A stretch of 64,000 nt of DNA from Drosophila miranda (Eukaryota > Arthropoda > Insecta > Diptera > Drosophilidae): NCBI RefSeq assembly GCF_003369915.1, contig NC_046674.1, forward strand, positions 24,803,657-24,867,656. Direction: 5' to 3'. This document shows, piece after piece, positions 22,174 through 33,550 of the stretch (position 1 is the stretch's first letter; every line of letters begins with the position of its first letter). A program made the translations under genes and the position numbers. The notes beneath the pieces were generated by a model. The model searched no databases and had not been told where the DNA came from. It saw only the letters and a program-made list of their open reading frames with translations.

Positions 22174-24290
22174 TCAAATATTCGTATGTATGTATTTTGC
22201 GATGCAGAAGGGCTGTCAGCTATTAATTGCACATTCTTGACCGTTTCATTTCAATTATTAAAATGTATGCGAATAAGTCACGAAATCTCTCTCAAATCGT
22301 ACTTCCGCGCATAGCTTATTCCACTAAATTGTATTCACTTGTCACTAATTCACTTTCAAATAATTCGACGCGCAGTTCTAGGTATTATCCGGTCGGTAGT
22401 CTAAAACCTTTTTTTGTTTGACCTATTTCGCTGAAAACTTTTTTTACGCAAAATGCAATAAAAGCAATTATTTAAAGTAAGCCAGTCAAATATAAAGTTG
22501 ATTTATTAATCGTATAAAATTATGTTCGCATGGATAAATTCCACGGAATATCAAAAACGAGGAATATGTAAAAAGAACTTGAATTCGTCAGTATATGGTA
22601 TATTTTTTAAATGCAACGGTATGTTTCGGTATTTATTTGAATCGGGTGGAATCTGTAATAACCGGTTCACAACAATGAGTCCCATTGCATGCACAAATAT
22701 TGCGGCAACATTATCTTGGAAGCCGGGTTTTAGTCAAAGTAAAATACTTACAAGCAATTTAAAGTTGTTAAGAATTAGAAAATGAATTCATCTATGGGAT
22801 AAAGCTAAGTGGGCAAAGCTGAAAACTCTATATAGCTTGAAATATCCGGATTTGGCAATACCCGGTTCGCAACAAATGAGTCCCATTCCATACACAAACA
22901 TGCTGCTAATTCCATGCACACATACCTTGGGGGAAATGGATGTTATAAAACTGAGAAAATATATGTCATCCTATGCTCTAATTAATGCAGAAACTAGTCA
23001 GTATCTATTTTAAACGATATTTTGCAATTAGTGGTCTTCTTAAATATACCAAGAATTGGTATAGGGATCAGGATTTGTATACAAGAACCTAATCGAATGC
23101 ATGAATAGGCCTTAAAAATGCAATCTAAGACAAAGTCTTTACTAATAACGTTTTAAAGCAGGTTGGAAAATCTATATATAACGAAATAGGGTATACAAAT
23201 GTACATACCCTGGTCGACAACAAATGAGTCCGCAAAAACCAGCAACATTGACGTCACAACCTGTGACTATTGAACATTTTTGTTGAGATCGTGTTTTTGT
23301 CAAAACAAAAAACATGCGTGTACTTAAAAGTAGTTAATCCTGATTAAAATTGATTCAACAATCACATTAAATTATCTGGGCTAAACTGAGAGATCTATAT
23401 AGCTAAGAATATTCGACGGAAGAAAGAATAACCAGGAATTAGTCGTCATAACCGGTTGACAGCAATGAGTCCCATTCCATGCACAAATACCCTGGGGGAA
23501 ATGGATGTTATAGAGTTCTGAATATGTTTGTCATCCCAGGCAAAAACAATTTCTTTTCAATATATTTTAATATTATTCAATATTATTTAATATTATTTTC
23601 AATATTTTAACGATATTTTAAGGCTTATTGTCTTCTTGTAGGGACCAAGAATAGGTATCAGGATCGAGTTATATATACAAAACACTCATCATATACATGA
23701 AAATGTCTAAAAAATGCCAATTTGAGAAAAGGTCTTTATTAGTTACGTTTTATCTTTATATCAATATTTATACTTGCATATAAAATTAACAAAATAGGGT
23801 ATACAAAGGCACATACTACGGCTTACACGCAATATAGCGACTCTTTTTGTTGTTGAACTTTTTCGTTTAAACCTTTTTTTTACAACAAATACAATAAAAG
23901 AAAGGATTAAAAACTATCCAATCTTGTAGAAAATTTATTCATCAATTGGATAAAACTATGTGGGCATTGGTGAGAGATTTAGTTAGTCAGCATTATTCAA
24001 TGGAATATCAAAATTGAGCAATTTCCTTTTTCGTTTGTTTTGATGGACCTATTTCGCTGCTTGTTTTTTGTTTGACATATTTCGCTAAAACCTCTTTTTA
24101 CGCAAAATGCAATAGAAGCAAGTATTAAGAATACACCAGTTAAATAGAAAATTGATTCATCAATCGTATACAGTTATGATGGCATGGCTAAATGTTCTAT
24201 ATAGCTAGTAATATTCCACGGAATATCAAAAACGAGTAATATGTAAAATAGAACTTGAATTCGTCAGTATATTTGGTAAATGAGACGGTA
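22174..24290. repeat. Degenerate AT-rich dispersed repeats
   Basis: No gene seen. Two interleaved repeat types occur. One carries CAATGAGTCCCATTCCATGC and GGGGGAAATGGATGTTAT words (near 22670, 22870, 22930, 23225, 23465). The other is a ~200-bp unit (TACGCAAAATGCAATARAAG ... TTATTMATCRATCGTATA ... CACGGAATATCAAAAACGA) at about 22430-22650, 23870-24020 and 24055-24290, and again near 52605 and 52890. Copies are 70-85% alike by eye and all in the plus orientation. Confidence 0.65.
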
Positions 24291-24291
24291 T

Positions 24292-24352
24292 CTTTCGGTA
24301 TATTTCTGAGGGTCGAACGGTATATTTTATCGATAAGTCCGCGGTCACACTG
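24292..24352 (+). promoter_or_regulatory. Bld10 core promoter: motif 6, DRE and motif 1
   Basis: In order: GGTATATTTCTGAGGGTC (motif-6-like), a second GGTATATTT, TATCGATA at 24328-24335 (perfect DRE, the DREF site) and GGTCACACT at 24343-24351 (perfect Ohler motif 1, bound by M1BP). This combination is typical of Drosophila housekeeping promoters. It is 106 bp upstream of the Bld10 start codon and forms the right end of a dispersed repeat. Confidence 0.8.
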
Positions 24353-24457
24353 CTAGCGTACCTTTTTAACTCTTGGCGCATTATTTTTGTTTATTGTTTG
24401 TTTTATTTATTGCAATAATTGAGTACATCCAATAGAAAGTTAAGCCATCAGTTATCC

Positions 24458-27400
24458 ATGAATGGTTTTAACGATGGCGACTTCAAGGATTTGCGGTCCA
24501 AACTGGATGTTATGGGCTTCAACCAGACGCTGCCCGTTCTGGCCATTCCATTGGTGCAAGCAATTTTCGGTGACCTGGTCAAGACGACGGAATGTCTTAG
24601 GGACACAAAGAAGCAAGTTGCCAATCTGCTAGAGGTACTCAAATATGAATATGTTCCCAGTAGATAGTAGCTAATCCTACTAAGATTACTATTAAGGAAA
24701 TGGGTCAAGCGGTTGCTAAGCTACGATTTGTTGTGTCTTTAAAGGAGAAAACCTGTTGGGAGCTGGGCGCTGAACCCTACAAGTGCGACAATTCCCGCCT
24801 GCTAGCTGAATGCAATGAGCTCCACTTGCAGTTTCTTAGGGATCGCGAGGACTACGAGCTGCGCTTGTGTGGTATGTGATCTTGAACCTTATCTTGGGAA
24901 AACTTTTTAAAATGTTTATCGACAGAGGCCGAACGACGGATGAGGAGTCTGGAGACGGACAAGGAACACTTGCAAAGCCATAACGTGGGGTTACAGAACC
25001 AGTTAGATGCCTTGCTAAACAAGCAACTGGCTGGCACGTCTTCGACGGCTGGCAAACGAACGCATGTGTCGTCCACCCGCCAGAGTATGTTTGAATTTTC
25101 GTCCACTGCTAGATGCTGTATAATGCTGGAGATTCTTTTCAGCTAAGAAACCTTTCATAACCACAGTACGCGCTGGAAACATTCTGCCCTGCGTTCTTGG
25201 CACTGCACTCAAATGTACGAAATGCAATGCAGGAGTATTTCAGAAGACCACGACAACCACCCAGGATGGGGTGACAGTCACACAGACCAGCGGCCAGGAG
25301 GAGCTCGACAAGCTGCAAAATGATCTAGCCACATCCAGCGAACAACTGGAGTTCTACAAGCGGAAAGTTGAGTCGCGCAATCGGGAGATTCGTCGACTGA
25401 ATGATATGCTATCTGGGGGACGGCCGCCCGCTGCTTTGGCCAAAGACTGTTGCTACAGGGAAGTGGGTGCCTTATCGGAGGACATTGACCTGCTGCAGCG
25501 CGAGAAGACTGAACTGATGATACAGGTGCGCGAGTACCAAGACAAAATGCACGATGCCATGCAGAGAGCCCTAAGCTCAGACGAGGACAAGCGGCAGCTT
25601 CAAATGAACCTAGATGAGCTCAAGCAGGCAGCCCTACAGGTCGAAGAGCAGGCCAATTTGGAAATCGATGCCCGGGAACTGGAGGTGAAGCATCTCCAGG
25701 TCGAGCTGAAGCAGCTGCAGCAGCGAAACGAACAAAGGTTGAAAGATGTGCGTCTGACAGGAGGAGCATCTCCTATTGCTATTCCCTGTGACAAGCGTAA
25801 TCTGAACGAACGTCTTAATCTGCTAACCCGTCGCGAGGAGGAATTAAATACCATCATTGATAAGCAGAAGAAAAAGCTAGGAAAAATGCATGCCAAGATA
25901 ATGGAGCTGCAAAAGGAGGCGAAGGACCATAACCAAAACAACTCCGTCACCCTCAACGAAGAGAAGATACGGCTGACGTCCGAGCGGGACTTCTTCCAGA
26001 AGGAATATCTCCGGATAATGGCCAGATCCGGCTCAGAGTCAGAGGTAGCCTTCCTGCGTGCTCAATTGAAGTCCAAGGACGAAGAGCTGCGGACACTGCG
26101 GGACGAGCTTTACTCCAACAAACTTCAATACTCGCCCCAGAAGAACACCCACTACGAGACCGTGCCGCCGGCCTCCGCCAGTAGCTCTGGGAACAACAGC
26201 AATCGAAGCGACTGCGTACAGGCTGCCATCGGGCGGGTCGAAAGGGAGCGCGATTGTGCCAGGTCGGAGCTGGAGCGAGTGCGCTGCGAGCGGGAAATGA
26301 TTAGGGAGAAGCAGCTGTGCTCTGTTCAATTGCATGCCGAGGAGCTGCTGGTCCTGCGGCAGCGCAACGAGGATCTCAATGATCGCTTGCGGCAGCTGGA
26401 ACGCGACAACAGGGAACTGAACTCAGCTCGGCTTCCAGCGGAAACGAATATAGCCCTGCTCAAGGAGGACATAGCCCAGCTGAGGCATCGCGTGGCCTCG
26501 CTTCAAGCCGAAAGCGAGCAGCTAAAGACCGAGAACGGTCAGATAACGTAAGTTGAGTCGACTATTAATCCAATTGAGTAAATTTCGTAATGCATCAACC
26601 TTCTGGCAGCATGCTCAATGAACAGAATGAGCGAATTATAGCCGACTTCCAAGGTAAACTTATGATATCCGAGCGTCAGCGACAGTCGGCAGATGTCCGG
26701 GCCAGCACACTGGACTCCAGTCGCGAATCCAACCGGAATGAGGTCACCCAACTGCGCGCCGAGATCGGAGCCCTGCGCCAGACCTACATTAGCCTGGAGA
26801 ATGAAAAGGACACTCTTCTGGTAAAAGGCCAGAGCTCTGCTCCCCTTTCATTCTATTTACTTTTTGTCGATCTTCTTTAATGCTTCTCGTCAACATTAGC
26901 ATCAGTTGGATGGCAAAACCGAGCGAGCATATAAATTGGAATACGAGCTCAAGGACTGCAAGGAGAAGCGGAATTGTCTGGAACAAAGCGTCAAGGAACT
27001 GGAGGAGCAATTGCGGTGAGTCCTTAGTCCTGAATAGAATCGCTGAACGTCTGTCCGGTCCGTGTGTTGCCCCATTGGATCGACTAAAAACTATAAAGTG
27101 TGTTTCCTGCCTTATCGCATTGCTTAGGGTCTGGTCTTCTGCTCGGATTATAATTCCAAGCACCACCTTATACCCGAATATTACTCGAACATCTGTATTT
27201 CCTGTTTGCACGCGACTCGTTTGAGGCGGAAGCGCGCCCCCGATCGGTTGGCTTGCGCCTGGGATCCACGCGTAACCGGCATCGATTTGGTGTCGCTTGG
27301 GCCACTTGATAGCGCAGACATTCCGAGTCAACGTCCTCTCGTCCTTAGGGCTGAATAGAATCGTTGAACGTCTGTCCTTGCAAGGCACAGTAGTATTCTT

Positions 27401-30400
27401 GTTTATTTTGCAGATTGCTTTATTTTATTTGTCTTATCGAGAGTTATCTTAAATACAACTCGTATATTAGTCGCTGTAATACATTCATGGCACAATCCTA
27501 TCCCCCGTGGCTGCGAAACCATCGATAAGGTTACCCGAATATTTCTAAAAACCACCTAAAACAACAAGAACAAAATGGTTAATGGAATAACAAATGGATC
27601 ACTGCGATCGAAAAACACTTGGCATGCATCACAAAAGATCAAAGAGAAGGATGAAGAGAGTAGGCATGCGGGGACTCAAAACCAGACCCAGAGACTACAA
27701 AGGATAGTTTGAAAGGCTGGTATTAACATTTAGTTTAGGGAGGGAGAACCGGAGTGTAGATCATTGAGGAACTTTGAGTTGTGTCGCTCGATCGTTAAAT
27801 ACCTCGCCAGGCTCACGCTTGGAGCACTGCAGTTGCTTAGGCCCCTCTGGTCCGCCTCCGTGGCCGTGTAGCCGGGGCGGCAGACGCACTTGGCTCGACT
27901 GCCGAAGGCCAAGATCGATGTATTCGTCTGGGAGTGACTCTTGAGTGGCTCTAGCCACTGGCCAGCCCCACAGGGACCTCGGGTGTACAGCTTGTGACAC
28001 TGGCCGTTGATCTCGACCATGCCAGGCGTCGACTCGCAGATGTTCTGCTCCACGTCGGCGCCCGAGCCGGAGCCAGATCCGGAGCCAGACCCGGACCCCG
28101 GGCCGGAACACTGTTGGTCCAAGTTAGTGAGTACTCCCGCACAGCCGCACATTCCATTGTAGGAGATGCCGTCGAGCGAGGGGCGCGCGGTGAAATCGAA
28201 GATCACCACTTGATGGAGCGAGCACGGGCCCTGGGAGCCTATTCGATAGCAAGAGTCCTCGGCCGGGAAGTACAGGCGATTCTTGCCGCAAAAGTTGAGC
28301 ACACAGGAGGTGGCATTCACCAGGAACTCGTTGGCACCGCACGGTCCCCGTGTGTACAGGCGATAGCAGATGCCATCGGTCCAGGGCACGTAGCCTTCCT
28401 TGCACAGGCACCTGGCCCGAGGCAGTAGTTGCAAAGAGCCATCAGTCGTCGCCTCAGCATTGTCGGGTATGCGAAATATGTGTCCAGGAGGACAGGGTCC
28501 CGGAGTATCTGAAATCAGGAGAGAACTAGGAATAAGGAGGGGGGACTACTGTTGTCAAATGTAATCCTACCGAGCTCGAAGCACATCTGCTGAGGGGCAT
28601 GATATTGGGGCAGATGCTGCTGGCAGTCGCACCGACCACCCGGCATGAAAATGTGACCCGGCGTGGAGCAAGGTCCTTTGGTATAGTGCTCATAGCACGA
28701 GTCCTCCGACGGAGAGTAGTACAAGGCCAGTTCGCCTGCATCCTCGCACCTGCACTCGGCCAGCCCGTCCTCGTTGCGCACCAGCAACTTTCCCCGGCTG
28801 CAGGGTCCACGACTTCGCCGCGTATAGCACTTGTTGTCTCTCGGCCAGAAGATCATTCCATCGGGGCACTGCAACGGACGCTTGCAGGTGCCCCACCGGT
28901 TGCCAGTCCTAGGATGAGGATGAAATTGTGAATGAATGGTGAATGAGCCAGATCCCCCCATGGGCTCACCTCTTGGCCTGATCTGGTAGGGGCTGAAAGT
29001 ATTCTGTGCTCTGACACGGACCCCGCTCGTAAAGCTTGTGGCACACGGAGCTGGTCAGAGGACTGAGAGCAGTTCCCGGCGGACAACGGCACTCGGCCGC
29101 AGGAAGATCCTTCCGCTTGGCACTAACTGGTGTGGGACTCAGCTCCATGGTGTCCGGACAGGGATAGCCCAGAGTGAAGATCTTGAAGCACTTCTTTAGC
29201 GGCGTCCAGTAGAGCAGCTGCCAGCCCCCGGACATGCTGGCGCAGGGGTTCGTGGCCGGATCACTCCAGGGTGGCGGCACAATTCCGGCCGCCACCTGAT
29301 AGCCGTGCTGTGAGCTGGTCAGCAACAACATCAGGCAGGTAATCATGGTTGAGCCCGCCTGGAGGGCTGCCCAGCAGATGAGCAGCTTGCGACGTCTCAT
29401 GGTAGACCTGGAAGAGCAAGAGGAGCAATAGTTTGGCATCAGCTGGGACGGCAACTAATGGATTTTCACTTTTGTTTGGCAGAGTGGGGCTAGGGTAGGA
29501 GGAGGAGGAGGAGGCTCGGCTTGGCTCGGCTCGGCTCGCCTCTCATTATACCGGATGATTGATGATTTTTCTATTGTCGGGGGCAGCTGTTTATAAATCA
29601 ATTCACTTTTGCGGACGCAGACGCAGGCACAGGCCCCGAAGCGAGTCCAATTTGAATTAGCCAACCCTCTGGGGCATCTGATTATCGCAGTGCTTGGACT
29701 CGAACTAGCCCCGGTCAGAGCCGCAGCCAGAGACGAAACGAACCAAAAACCACAACAGAAAAACCAGTAAACGGTTCGTGCGCTGTTAACCATGACCCAA
29801 ATACCCATTTATCTTGACTTCTGTTCGCCTTGCGTCTGCTTGGCCAGAAATCTTCTGCTGCTCATAATCGAAACGCCATTTTATGTAAGAGCAAATGACG
29901 AAACCTGCAACAGCCGCAGCCGCAGCCGCAGCCGCCGCCGCCGCCGCAGAAGCCAGCCAAGCGGTGGACACGAGAGGTGCCACACTCTGCACCAGTTCCC
30001 CATATACATGTATCCGATCCATGCTGGCGGATAGTTGCGTGATTTCTGGCCAGTCTTAGGTTGCGTTGTTAGCTGCTGTAATAGCAACAGGTTTGGGGTT
30101 TGGCTTTGGGTTTGTTTTGGGCTCTTGGTTTTGCTTTTGTTTTACATCCAATCAAAATCTTCCCTCTCCTGTGATTCTTGCCTCGACACACAACAATGAT
30201 TGGTGATTATTTGCTTAGGCACCTTTTGCAACTCCTTCGTGAATTTCCAAAAACAAGTTGGAGTGCGCTCAATTTGGATTTTGATTTGGCTGTAGCGTCC
30301 TCCCCGCAACGAAACGATAACACAATAACAAAACAAAAAATACAAAAAAACACATCAAAAACGCGATCATCCAAAAGATATACAATTCAATTCCCTAAGG

Positions 30401-33400
30401 CAGAACCGACGCGACTCGACCGACACCGACCAATCCACCGACCAACCAACCAACCAACTAACCGACCGACCGACTGAGCCGACCGTTCGCTCAGGCAGGT
30501 AACAAACATCTGAGCCCGGCCAACACTCTGATGGCCTGCCCGACTCGCTCTTAGGGCTCGCGCACACTATAGCTGAAAGCGGAGCTGAAATCGGAGCTGA
30601 TAGCTGATTTATAAGCTCTGAAAAAACAAACACACTGCACCGGTGCAAGTGCGCACATTGCAGACTGAGCTGAGCTGAAAGCTGAAAAAGCTCGCTAAAA
30701 TCAGCTCAGCTTAGTTTGATCGATCAAGCATGTTTGTTTTTTCAGCAAGCTGATTGCTGATTTTGTTCAAGTGTATTGGTTCATAAGTGATCGAAAATGG
30801 GCGAAACATTGTTAAGCGATAAAGCTGGGGAATAAGCGGGATTATTCAAAATATTTGGATAATAGTTTTATTTTTATAATTTCTGGAAGGCGATAAATTG
30901 GGCAAAAAAGTTTTATTATTACCATTTTCATATGTCAATAATAAATATAATATACTATGTCCCCAAGTACAGTAAACGCTCGAAAGACATCACAATGTTT
31001 ATTATTATACAAACTACAAAATAATTGAAAAATGTAATATTAATTCGCAGTGGCTTTTAGCTTTCAGCAATCAGATCAGCCGACAATGTACGCACCTGCA
31101 AGCTGATTCTGCCTGAAAAAAGCTCTCAGATCAGCTGAGCTTTCAGCTCCGATTTCAGCGCCGATTTCCGCTTTCAGCTATAGTGTGCGCGAGCCCTTAG
31201 CGTCCAGCGCGCTCTTGCATGGAAACGACAAGCTGCAGAGCATAGTTTATGTCAAAGACTTAGTAGCCATGTGTTAACCACTTTGGCCGTAAAGCCAACA
31301 GCCGACAGCCGACAGCCAACAACGGGCGTCGAAATGTCAGTCATCGAGCATACACATGTCATGCCCATACAAGTACATATGTATGTACTTGCGAGTATAT
31401 CCCTCATTCTCTTTCTCTTAGCCTTTTGGGTTCTGCGTCAGCCCCCGACGGGTATTTGAACTTTGTTTAGCCTTAATGACTGACAGACAAAGACGTTGAT
31501 GGCGATGGCGATGGCGACTTCACTGCTCTGTGAGCTGTGTGTTCTTGAGCTTCAATCCGAATTGCGGATGTGTGCCTGCTACGTGCCTGGCATTCACATC
31601 TACATATATCTAGACACACATGTATATTTGTGTCTGGTTGCTTTTGGGGCGCCCAAGAGAGGGTCAGGCTCCTCGAGTCTTTGGCATTGGTGGAGCTCTG
31701 CGGCCAGACGGGGTCTTGCCTTGTCCGAACCTTAATGATAATTCAATATTCGGGTGCAATACAGGGGAGAAAAGATGTATGTGATTGAGGATCTAGGAAA
31801 ACAATGATTAGCCAAGGATTGGTGTGTCTAGGTTGTAGAACAGTGAATAGTTCTAATCGATTTCCTATGTGTACTCTCTCTCCAAAACAGCAAACTGACC
31901 AACCAAATTCGACAGCACGACTCGGAGCTGAATGAGACTTCAACGGAAAGTAAAACGCTGCGGCAACAGATTGTGGCACTCAAAGCCAGCCGCGATGAGG
32001 CCATAGCAGAGAATGGGTGAGCAAAAAAGACATTACCGCAGCGATCATAGAACTGCTTCCGCGCTCAGCCAAAGTTTTTTCCTCGCACAGTGACCATTAA
32101 TATGTAGTTTTTTTATGGCAATTTTGTATAATACAATGTACATGTGTACATATTTTGTAACCGCTGCAGCCGCCTGATTGACAAACTGACCGATGCCCAG
32201 GTGGAGGCCAGGACGCTGCAGAAGAAGCTCAGGGAGTCGGAGCTGAAGGTTGCGAACATGAAGGAGCAGCTGCACAACTACGTCCAGGAGGTGAAGAAGG
32301 CCGAGGACCTGCTCATGCAAAAGGTCAGTCTAGTCATTTAAGTCGTGGATAAGAGACAAGTACTCGAGCCGCCAAACTAATGCCGACAGGTATGCTCTAA
32401 CTTTAAGGAAAAGGAGCGGGACGAGCTCCTGGACAACTTCCACAGCCTCACCACCGAACAGGTGGCGCTCGAGGGCAACAATTACAGTCTGGAGTGTGAG
32501 GCAGCCGAATCAAAGTAAGTAAACATTGCTTTTGCGGCTTGGGCTAAAGTCTAATCGTTTCAGGCGTCAGATCTGCGAGCTGGAGTGCGAGGTGCGCAAC
32601 CTCAAAGATCATCTGCAGTGCTGCCAATGCAAACTGAAGGAGATGGAAGTACAACTTACCGCCGCCCGGGCGAAGGCCCGCTGCCTGAAGCAGGAACTGG
32701 AGAATGCCCGCGACGATCTGCGCATCCAGAAGGTCGATCTTGACGCTCGTAGAGAGCTGTGCGACAAGCTGGATGTGGAGAAGGAGAAGCTTAATGCGGA
32801 GCTGAATGAAGTCAATGAAACTAGAAAGAAGGTGAGCTTTAGCTTGTCCCCCAAAGCGTACCACTATCCTTGCTAAGGCCCTAGTCTTAGTTCGCCTCGT
32901 CGCATGCTAATCCAAGCTTACTAACTGCCAGAGTTAGTGAGTGCGTAGTGGTAGTCCAACTAGCGGTATAACTACAACCACAATAACTAGAATTAACTTC
33001 GCAGTTGGACATGCAATGCAAGCAGCTGCGCGATGAACTCCAACAGACGGCGGCCGTCAACCAAGTGGCCACAGCGACCACGGACGAGTTGCTGGAGCAC
33101 CTGCACCAAGATCAACAGCGTCAGAATGACGACGGCATCAGGACCAACAACGAGATGGAACGACTGCGACATCTGTACCAACAGACCATGGTAAGCAAAC
33201 GTGAATCAATCTTGATAGACGACACACTTTAGGCCCTTCCCTTTCCCCCTTTGAAATAAGGAAAAGCTGCAGGAGGAGCGTATTCGCTGCACTCAGCAGA
33301 AGCTACTGGCCACCAAGTACGAGGAGCAGGCCCGTGAACTGCGCAAGAACCTCGAGCAGGATCGTTTCTGTAGGGCCCGTACGCGTGAAGTCAGTCCAAG

Positions 33401-33422
33401 GGTGCCATCGGAAACGTTGTAG
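24458..33422 (+). CDS. Bld10: Bld10/Cep135 centriolar coiled-coil protein
   Basis: Twelve exons: 24458-24634, 24745-24871, 24926-25084, 25143-26547, 26610-26820, 26900-27015, 31891-32016, 32170-32323, 32390-32514, 32564-32831, 33005-33190 and 33261-33422. They total 3216 nt, or 1071 residues, with all phases closing. The N-terminal segment (LRSKLDVMGFNQTLPVLAIP, then LVQAIFGDLVKTTECLRDTK) aligns directly with the start of vertebrate CEP135 (LRKRLDQLGYRQTL...), the microtubule-binding two-helix region. A conserved RNREIRRLNDMLSGGRPP follows near residue 200. The rest is nearly continuous coiled coil. The protein acts in cartwheel and centriole assembly and in basal body/sperm flagellum structure. 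Intron 6 is 4.9 kb and holds an opposite-strand gene and a MITE. An upstream TTG frame extension is ignored; the ATG at 24458 follows a canonical promoter. A polyadenylation AATAAA is at 33511. Confidence 0.95.
27016..27729. other. Bld10 intron 6, 5' part, with a 38-bp direct repeat
   Basis: No gene. A ~38-bp direct repeat (GTCCTTAGTCCTGAATAGAA and related) occurs at about 27020-27057 and 27341-27378 with a few mismatches. The first copy begins at the intron donor. The 3' untranslated region of the nested minus-strand gene (AATAAA complements near 27400 and 27424) should end here. Confidence 0.45.
27730..29400 (-). CDS. Secreted cysteine-rich DUF4789-like repeat protein, nested in Bld10
   Basis: Exons (high to low) are 29400-28970, 28908-28571 and 28508-27730: 1548 nt, 515 residues, phases consistent. 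The N-terminus is a basic stretch followed by a hydrophobic segment (LLICWAALQAGSTMITCLML), a signal peptide or anchor. The body holds at least six repeats of a CYxLYTRGPC/G...L module with spaced cysteines and intervening CxCxxG-like linkers. This pattern is found in arthropod DUF4789 proteins of unknown function. A Gly-Ser dipeptide run (GSGSGSGSGSGSG) lies between modules. ATG 29400 is chosen because a polypyrimidine tract and CAG (acceptor at 29408) sit just upstream, so the frame continuing to 29454 is probably intron or 5' UTR. It lies entirely inside Bld10 intron 6 on the opposite strand. Confidence 0.85.
29408..30550. other. Upstream region of the nested gene within Bld10 intron 6
   Basis: Probably contains the 5' UTR intron and promoter of the minus-strand DUF4789-like gene. 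It includes a GGCTCGGCTTGGCTCGGCTC tract (about 29510-29540), a GCCGCAGCCGCAGCC run (29910-29945) and a CCAACCAACCAACC run (30435-30465). No further coding region. Confidence 0.4.
30554..31196. mobile_element. 643-bp PIF/Harbinger-like MITE with TTA target duplication
   Basis: The termini are long imperfect inverted repeats starting GGGCTCGCGCACACTATAGC and continuing through GAAAGCGG...GAAATCGGAGCTGA. A TTA is duplicated on both sides (30551-30553 and 31197-31199), the PIF/Harbinger target size. The interior is AT-rich and noncoding. Many sub-repeats of AGCTGA/TCAGCT lie within the arms. The superfamily assignment rests on the TTA duplication and GGG termini only. Confidence 0.75.
31200..31890. 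other. Bld10 intron 6, 3' part
   Basis: No gene. Some ATATGTATGTA/CACATGTATAT short repeats. Nothing else recognised before the acceptor at 31890. Confidence 0.4.
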
Positions 33423-33510
33423 ACATGTTCGATCCTTTTATTCTTTCATTTTGTTCGTTAGTTTCATTTTAACTCAAATTTTATGTTCTTAGAGGCTCTC
33501 GAAGTTGTAT

Positions 33511-33516
33511 AATAAA
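33511..33516 (+). terminator. Bld10 polyadenylation signal
   Basis: AATAAA 89 bp after the Bld10 stop codon. A minus-strand AATAAA (33437-33442) for the convergent gene lies upstream of it, so the two mature 3' ends should overlap. Confidence 0.6.
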
Positions 33517-33550
33517 AATTCTAAAAACGAAATTAAAATTTGTGCTAACG

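Noticed and set aside
24419-24457. N-terminal extension of Bld10 from position 24419
   Set aside because: It begins with TTG; the first ATG at 24458 is the more likely eukaryotic start and aligns with the family.
29401-29808. Upstream extension of the nested DUF4789-like gene to earlier ATGs
   Set aside because: A strong polypyrimidine tract and CAG acceptor lie just before 29407, so the upstream frame is probably intronic or UTR.
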